Part shown: positions 14,227-19,153 of the stretch, piece by piece
Position numbering within the stretch: position 1 is the stretch's first letter
How the letters are laid out: the number at the start of each line of letters is the position of its first letter
DNA from: Actinomycetes bacterium
GTDB taxonomy: Bacteria > Actinomycetota > Acidimicrobiia > Acidimicrobiales > RAAP-2
Length of the DNA: 19,153 nt
Assembly: GCA_021801615.1 (NCBI GenBank)
Contig: JAJYXS010000079.1
Coordinates: forward strand, 1-19,153
Direction of reading: 5' to 3'
Made by a program: the position numbers and the translations under genes
Notes under the pieces: model-generated
What the model saw: the letters and a program-made list of their open reading frames with translations, nothing else
Database searches by the model: none
What the model was told of the DNA's origin: nothing

Positions 14227-15450
14227 ATGCGAGAGGCCACCGTCAGGCACATCGAGGGGATCGACCCCTGGCTCGAGGAGCTCTGGGACGCCAGGGGGAC
14301 GGACCTCCTGCTCAGCGCGGACACCCCGGCGATGATCCGCGTCGACGGGCACATGCGGCCGGTCACCGGTGGCGTCGAGCTGACGCCCGAGCGCGTGGAG
14401 GAGCTTGTGCACGAGGTGATCGGCGAGCACCTCGTCGAGCGCTTCGTCGAGGAGCGCGAGATCGACTTCGCGTTCTCCTGGAAGGACCGGGCCCGGTTGC
14501 GCTGCAATGCGTTCCATCAGCGCGAGACCTGCTCGCTCGCGCTCCGGATGATCCCCTACGAGATCCCCACGTTCGACGAGCTCGGGCTCCCGGACGTCGT
14601 CGAGCAGCTGGTCTCGCTCCCGATGGGCTTCGTCGTCGTGACCGGACCGACCGGCTCGGGCAAGTCGACCTCGCTCGCCGCGATGATCGACTGGATCAAC
14701 AAGAACCGGCAGTGCCACATCGTCACGATCGAGGACCCCATCGAGTACGTCCACCGGAACCACCTCTCGGCGGTCTCCCAGCGCGAGGTCGGCAGCGACA
14801 CCCACTCCTTCCACCGGGCGCTCCGCTCGGTGCTCCGGGAGGACCCCGACGTGCTGCTCGTCGGCGAGATGCGCGACCTCGAGTCGATCGCGACGGCCAT
14901 CACCATCGCCGAGACGGGCCACCTGGTCTTCGCGACGCTGCACACGAACGACTCGGCGCAGGCGCTCGACCGGATCGTCGACATCTTCCCCTCCGACCGG
15001 CGGGACCAGATCCAGGTCCAGCTCTCCGCCGTGCTCGAGGGGGTGATCTACCAGCGTCTCGTGCGCCGCAAGGAGGGAGGCCTCGTCGCCGCCTACGAGG
15101 TGCTGACTGCCAACCACGCCGTGCGGAACCTCGTGCGCGAGGGGAAGACCCGCCAGCTGCGCAACGTGATCACCACCCACCAGTCCGAGGGCATGCAGAC
15201 GCTCGAGATGGCGCTCTCGAAGCTCGTCCAGGACGACGTCATCGACTACGAGGAAGCCCTCGGCGTGAGCATGTTCCCGAAGGAAGTCGAGAAGAAGATG
15301 CCCGACCACTTCGCGCTCGCAGCCGCGATGACGGCGGGGAGGTCCGTTGATGGAGCAGCGGGCGCGGGTGGCGCGGGCGACCGCGACGCCGACGGGACGA
15401 CGAGTGCCGCCAGCGACCGAGGAGCGCCCCCGCGTGTCTCTTCCACCTGA
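14227..15450 (+). CDS. pilT: type IV pilus retraction ATPase PilT
   Basis: Cytoplasmic hexameric ATPase that depolymerises type IV pili and powers twitching. It has 407 residues. Walker A is GPTGSGKST at 140-148 with Lys146. The Asp box is near 168-173 (TIEDPIEY), Walker B is DVLLVGEMRD at 208-217, and the His box is GHLVFATLHTNDS at 231-243. The motif HAVRNLVRE at 297-305 corresponds to the AIRNLIRE retraction signature that separates PilT from the extension ATPase PilB. The ATG at 14227 has GGAGG about 8 bp upstream; upstream in-frame starts (14128, 14188) would add an unconserved Gly-rich stretch. The last ~40 residues are Ala/Gly-rich and not part of the family core. The 3' end overlaps the next gene. 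No ACA Thr codons, unlike its downstream neighbours. Confidence 0.92.
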   Translation: MREATVRHIEGIDPWLEELWDARGTDLLLSADTPAMIRVDGHMRPVTGGVELTPERVEELVHEVIGEHLVERFVEEREIDFAFSWKDRARLRCNAFHQRETCSLALRMIPYEIPTFDELGLPDVVEQLVSLPMGFVVVTGPTGSGKSTSLAAMIDWINKNRQCHIVTIEDPIEYVHRNHLSAVSQREVGSDTHSFHRALRSVLREDPDVLLVGEMRDLESIATAITIAETGHLVFATLHTNDSAQALDRIVDIFPSDRRDQIQVQLSAVLEGVIYQRLVRRKEGGLVAAYEVLTANHAVRNLVREGKTRQLRNVITTHQSEGMQTLEMALSKLVQDDVIDYEEALGVSMFPKEVEKKMPDHFALAAAMTAGRSVDGAAGAGGAGDRDADGTTSAASDRGAPPRVSST

Positions 15451-17251
15451 GGCGCTCCGGCGCTTCCTCTCGTGCCGCACGCCCGGCGCGCTGCGCCGGC
15501 TGCGCGACGCTGGCGACGACGGCTTCACCCTCATCGAGCTCGTCGTCGCGCTCGTCATCCTGCCCCTCATCATGGGGGCGATCGCGTTCGCGATCTTCGT
15601 GACGTTGCAGGACCAGAGCGGCCTGTCGACGAAGATCTCTGACTCGGTCGACTCCCAGGTGACCTCCACGTACTTCGTGCGGGACGTCGAGAGCGCGCTG
15701 TACCTCACCACGGACAAAGCACCGCCGACCACGCCTTGGAAGTCGAGCGCCGGCGCGAGCGTGTGCGGGACCGGTACATCGCTGCTGGTCAGCTTCGCGT
15801 GGCCGAGCACGACCGACGCCCTCACATACGAGACGGTCGTCTCCTACTGGAGAACGCAGTACGCCCTCGGCACGGGCTCGATCTCGGGCGACACCCTCAC
15901 GGCGACGACCGCCATGTTCAGCCCGGGCGAGGCCGGCGACGCGGTGGCGCAGGCGAGCACAGTCAGCGGGACGGTGATCCCCGCCGGGACCACCATCCGC
16001 TCGGTGTCGCCGACCCGGAACTCGGTCACCTTGTCGACGTCTCTCGCCACCGTGACGACATTCAGGTTCGTCGTAGAGCCGGAGCTCACGCGATTTTTGT
16101 GCAAGACGCTCCCCACACCCGCTGGCGGCTCCCGGAAGCAGACAGTGACCTCCACCACGTCCACCGACTTCCTGAGCCCGTTCACCTCCGCGCAGCTCTC
16201 GTGCGTGGCCTCCTCCACACCATCGCCGTCCACATGTGCCACCGCGGCTTCGAACGGCTGGATCCAGGCGCAGCGGGTGCGCACCGTGACGCTCGCGATC
16301 ACCCAGCCCTCTGGCAAGTACGACTACGACCTCACCGGCGCGCCCAGGGTGACCAACACGGCCGGCGGGCTGGGCCCGGGCTCCGTCGGCCCGTGCGGCA
16401 CGACATGCTCGCTTCCTCCGCTCCTCGCGCTGGGCACAGGCGGCGTCGTGAGCGAGCAAGCATGCGGGCACGCCACCTCCATCACGGTCCTCGGCGACGC
16501 CGTCCTGAACCAGGGGTACTTCGACATCAAGAACACATGCCCGAAGTCAAAGATCACGTTCAGTGCAACGAAGATCATCGCGACGCAGACACCTTGCACG
16601 GTCTCCGGAGCGTCCTGTCCGCCGACAAGCATCGAGCCGCCGAAGCCCTGGACAGTGCCGCACGCAGTCGTCCCGGATCCCCTTGCCCGACTGGCAGACC
16701 CGCCGCCGGAAGGGGTGCAGCCCTGCCCGACGGGCTCGGCGACGCTCGCCCCAGGGCAGTACGAGCACTGCTCGGGGACACACGGCGCGGTCACAATCAG
16801 CGGAAGCGGGAAGGTGCTGAAGCTCGAGCCGGGGATCTACGAGTTCGACACAGGCATCACGGTCGGGGGCAACGCGACGCTGGAGATGGCCACAACCACA
16901 GCGGGCAAAGGCGTGCTCATCTACCTGCCGTGCAACGCGCACCGAGGTGGGAACCACGTCGATCCATGGGCCACCCAGTGCACAGAGACGTTCCACGACA
17001 ACGGCACCGTCGACCTGCGCAATACCTTGACAGGTGCCTACGCAAGCCTGTGGTTCTGGCAGAACAAGGGCGACACAGGAACAATGGTCGCCGTCGGACA
17101 TGGAGCGTTGACGGTTACCGGGATCCTGTACGCACCTGGCGCCACCGTCACGGTCAGAGGTGACCAGGTGACATCCAACACCCCGATCGGGGCGATCGTC
17201 GCGAAGGACTTCCGCGCGGTCGACAGCACGATCTACATCACGGGGTTCTGA
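15434..17251 (+). CDS. large PilW-like minor prepilin with C-terminal beta-helix-like passenger
   Basis: Predicted minor pilin of 605 residues, far longer than the 200-350 usual for PilW. A basic leader ends at Gly30, and the prepilin signature G|FTLIELVVALVILPLIMGAI (Phe31, Glu35) gives the peptidase/N-methylation site and the N-terminal helix. Residues to about 300 look like an ordinary PilW globular region. Residues ~306-605 are a Cys-rich passenger with LEPGIYEFDTGITVGGNATL, GKGVLIYLP, TGAYASLWFWQNKGD and VTGILYAPGATVTVRG. This pattern is seen at the C-termini of TadG- and PilX-like proteins and suggests a right-handed beta-helix. I chose the GTG at 15434 (GAGGAG nine bases upstream, 17-bp overlap with pilT); an ATG at 15350 after GGGGAGGT is the alternative. 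ACA codons become frequent, mostly after about 16055. Confidence 0.8.
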   Translation: MSLPPEALRRFLSCRTPGALRRLRDAGDDGFTLIELVVALVILPLIMGAIAFAIFVTLQDQSGLSTKISDSVDSQVTSTYFVRDVESALYLTTDKAPPTTPWKSSAGASVCGTGTSLLVSFAWPSTTDALTYETVVSYWRTQYALGTGSISGDTLTATTAMFSPGEAGDAVAQASTVSGTVIPAGTTIRSVSPTRNSVTLSTSLATVTTFRFVVEPELTRFLCKTLPTPAGGSRKQTVTSTTSTDFLSPFTSAQLSCVASSTPSPSTCATAASNGWIQAQRVRTVTLAITQPSGKYDYDLTGAPRVTNTAGGLGPGSVGPCGTTCSLPPLLALGTGGVVSEQACGHATSITVLGDAVLNQGYFDIKNTCPKSKITFSATKIIATQTPCTVSGASCPPTSIEPPKPWTVPHAVVPDPLARLADPPPEGVQPCPTGSATLAPGQYEHCSGTHGAVTISGSGKVLKLEPGIYEFDTGITVGGNATLEMATTTAGKGVLIYLPCNAHRGGNHVDPWATQCTETFHDNGTVDLRNTLTGAYASLWFWQNKGDTGTMVAVGHGALTVTGILYAPGATVTVRGDQVTSNTPIGAIVAKDFRAVDSTIYITGF

Positions 17252-17254
17252 CGG

Positions 17255-19012
17255 ATGCGCTGGCGAGGATTGGGGTCTCGGAGTCGGGACGACGCCGGTG
17301 ACACGCTGATCGAGGTGCTGATCGCGGTGGTGATCATCGGGCTGACGGCGGTCCCCCTCATGGGCATGCTGCTCGAGACGATCGGGGGAGCGAGCGAGCA
17401 CCGGGACCTCGCCCTCATCGACACCATGCTCAAGAGCTTCGCGGAGACCGCGAAATCCCAGTTGGAGACGTCGCCCCCGACCGCGCCGGGCACATTGAGC
17501 GGGACGAAGGCCACCTCCGCGCTGTTCGCCGGCCCGGTGTCCTACGTCGGCTACGGCATATCCGGGGCTGGCATCCCGGCGACAACGGTGATCACCGCGG
17601 AGACAACGACCCACCACACCGCCACGCTCTCCGTCGCGGTGACAGCCGGGGAGGTCACCGACGGCGAGCCGCTCACGATCGGCTACCAGGCCGCTGCGCA
17701 GAGCGACAGCTACCACCTGATGAGCGACCCGTCGACGCTCAGCGGGCCGAGCGGGACGCCGGTCACCGTCTTCGTCACGGGCTTCCATGCCACACCGCCG
17801 ATCCCGCTCGCCACATTCCACGTCGACATCGGACCCGTCGTCACACTCGTGCCCACACCGAGCCCGAAGTCCTCCGGCCCGGACCCGAATGGCAACGCCC
17901 GGATCACCTTCACCGTGCCGACACTGCCGCCGACACACGCCTACCCGATCATCGTGACGGCCCGAGGAGATCAGGTGGCCTCCCTTGCGGACTTCACCGT
18001 CACGGCGACCGGCACTCGGCTCGCGACACCTCCAGACGTCGGCTACACGCTCGGGATCGCCGCCGTGAAGTGCTGGACACCCCGCACAGAGACGTTCACC
18101 TCGCCGTGCACGAGCACGACCGCACGCGAGGGTCTGCAGCAGCTGGAGGTGGTCGCGACCGGGCCCGGTCATGTGTCCGACCACCTGACAGTCACGATCC
18201 GGGACCCCGCCTACACAGCCGTCCCGCGGCAGACGCCGGGCGTCGTGGTGAACGGCACGAACGTCGCGCGCCCGACCGCAGGAAGTACGACACTGGTCTT
18301 CACGGCAACGGTGACGCCGTCAGCCAGCGATCCGCTGCACCCGTCACAGCCGGTCACCTGGACAGTCGCCTACCCGAACGCGACCCGCCACCCGTGCGCG
18401 TCGACGTCACAGGCGACAGGCGCGGGTAATTCGGAGACGTACACCTGCAAGGTGCAGGTGACGCCGTCGAGCACATTCGGCACGTACATCGCGACGGCGA
18501 CATACCCGGGTGACGCGTACGACACGCCCAAGTCCGGGAGCGGCAGCGCCGGCGTCTACGCGCCCGACGGGTCCGGCAAGATGACGGTCCAGCCGCCATC
18601 CGTCACGCCGTCGTCGCCGACGACGTTGACGTTCACCTACACGCCCGCCGCGTTCACAACAAACGGGACCACGAAGACCCCTGGGACGAAGGCCGGCGAG
18701 GTCACGATCACGGTGCCGACGGGCTGGACGGCCCCTCAGGCCACACCCGCCAAGAAGGCAACAGCTGGGTTCTGCAGCGCTGCAGGCGGCACCGGTTCCG
18801 ACTCCGTCGTGATCGGATCGACATCGAGGCTCATCGAGGTGACCGGGGTCACGCTGACAGCCGGACAGACCCTCACGATCACGTACGCGAAGGCGAGCGT
18901 CGCAGCAGGGACTGCGAGCCCGAGCCACTTCCCCTCTGCGGAGACATCGGTCAGCACAACGACGCCTGTGGCCCTCCAGCCGGCCACAACAAATGCCTCG
19001 GTGGCCGTATGA
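17255..19012 (+). CDS. large PilV-like minor prepilin with Ig-like domains
   Basis: Predicted pilus-associated surface protein of 585 residues. A short basic leader ends at Gly15. The sequence DTLIEVLIAVVIIGL (Asp16, Glu20) is a prepilin N-terminal helix, with Asp in place of the usual Phe or Met at +1. Residues 95-143 carry a Thr-rich module resembling one in the preceding gene. An IPT/TIG-like Ig fold is at about 158-250 (GPSGTPVTVFVTGF, then NARITFTVPTLPP). A Big-type Ig-like domain is at about 340-435 (TLVFTATVTPS, then YIATATYPGD). A final domain is at about 445-545 (VTITVPTGWTAPQ, then LTAGQTLTITYA). The ATG lies 3 bp after the previous stop, and the next gene starts in an ATGA overlap, so translation is coupled. 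By hand count 30 Thr codons are ACA. The domain names rest on pattern recognition, not a search. Confidence 0.8.
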   Translation: MRWRGLGSRSRDDAGDTLIEVLIAVVIIGLTAVPLMGMLLETIGGASEHRDLALIDTMLKSFAETAKSQLETSPPTAPGTLSGTKATSALFAGPVSYVGYGISGAGIPATTVITAETTTHHTATLSVAVTAGEVTDGEPLTIGYQAAAQSDSYHLMSDPSTLSGPSGTPVTVFVTGFHATPPIPLATFHVDIGPVVTLVPTPSPKSSGPDPNGNARITFTVPTLPPTHAYPIIVTARGDQVASLADFTVTATGTRLATPPDVGYTLGIAAVKCWTPRTETFTSPCTSTTAREGLQQLEVVATGPGHVSDHLTVTIRDPAYTAVPRQTPGVVVNGTNVARPTAGSTTLVFTATVTPSASDPLHPSQPVTWTVAYPNATRHPCASTSQATGAGNSETYTCKVQVTPSSTFGTYIATATYPGDAYDTPKSGSGSAGVYAPDGSGKMTVQPPSVTPSSPTTLTFTYTPAAFTTNGTTKTPGTKAGEVTITVPTGWTAPQATPAKKATAGFCSAAGGTGSDSVVIGSTSRLIEVTGVTLTAGQTLTITYAKASVAAGTASPSHFPSAETSVSTTTPVALQPATTNASVAV

Positions 19013-19153
19013 CGGCGAGTCGACGGATCGGCCGAGCCGGAACGGGACGGCTCGCGGCAGCGAGCGCGGGCGAGCGCGTTCGCGGTGAATGCGGCGCCGC
19101 GCTCATCCTCGCGCTGGTCTTCGTCGTGGTCGCAGCGCTTTCCGTCGGCGGGC
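19009..19153 (+). CDS. PilX-like pilus protein, N-terminus (3' partial)
   Basis: Open to the right edge of the window (48 complete codons). It starts at an ATG overlapping the previous stop as ATGA. A basic leader (TASRRIGRAGTGRL) precedes GECGAALILALVFVVVAALS, the Gly-x-x-Gly-Ala-Ala-Leu hydrophobic N-terminus typical of PilX-type minor pilins. The usual Glu5 of prepilins is not apparent, as is normal for PilX. Its position after PilW-like and PilV-like genes supports the call; the rest of the gene lies outside. Confidence 0.65.
   Translation, partial: MTASRRIGRAGTGRLAAASAGERVRGECGAALILALVFVVVAALSVGG

Overview
High-GC DNA (roughly 70% by eye) with strong G/C third-position bias, GTG starts and an ECF sigma/zinc anti-sigma pair. 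The oxoacid:ferredoxin oxidoreductase with fused gamma-alpha subunits and a SWIM-SNF2 helicase also point to an actinobacterium (Actinomycetota). An Acidimicrobiia-like lineage is my guess, because type IV pilus genes sit beside these metabolic genes. That is inference; nothing here fixes the taxon.

Layout. (1) 1-721: the C-terminal six-helix half of an MFS transporter, running in from the left edge behind a 33-bp tandem repeat that is in frame with it. (2) 864-3008, minus strand: a secreted COG4315-type protein, then an ECF sigma factor and its overlapping zinc-binding membrane anti-sigma factor, probably one extracytoplasmic stress-response locus. (3) 3009-3527: a 519-bp non-coding gap with four different short tandem repeats. 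(4) 3528-8256, minus strand: a three-gene operon. First comes a GltD-like FAD/NAD(P) oxidoreductase ending in a 2x[4Fe-4S] ferredoxin domain, then the gamma-alpha and beta subunits of a 2-oxoacid (probably 2-oxoglutarate):ferredoxin oxidoreductase. (5) 8470-10158, plus strand and divergent from that operon: a MaeA-type malic enzyme. (6) 10272-13796, minus strand: a SWIM zinc-finger SNF2 helicase with a 45-bp in-frame repeat between motifs I and Ia. (7) 14227-19153, plus strand: pilT followed by three prepilin-like genes. Two are unusually large minor pilins carrying passenger domains (a beta-helix-like domain in one, Ig-like domains in the other). The third, PilX-like, is cut by the right edge.

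How the parts work together. The Kor operon and malic enzyme share a divergent promoter region and sit at the 2-oxoglutarate/malate/pyruvate node, linking NAD(P)H and reduced ferredoxin. The sigma/anti-sigma pair would respond to an envelope or redox signal, and the COG4315 secreted protein is a plausible client. The pilus block looks like one translationally coupled operon for pilus retraction and for tip or minor pilins with adhesive passengers.

Two features cut across the window. Nearly every intergenic gap left of 13.9 kb carries its own short tandem repeat with a different unit (14, 15, 16, 17, 20 or 21 bp). The two repeats inside or abutting coding sequence have units divisible by three (33 and 45 bp). 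Second, the large pilins use the Thr codon ACA heavily (30 by hand count in the second), while pilT has none and the malic enzyme one. I see no tRNA, rRNA, CRISPR array or insertion sequence.
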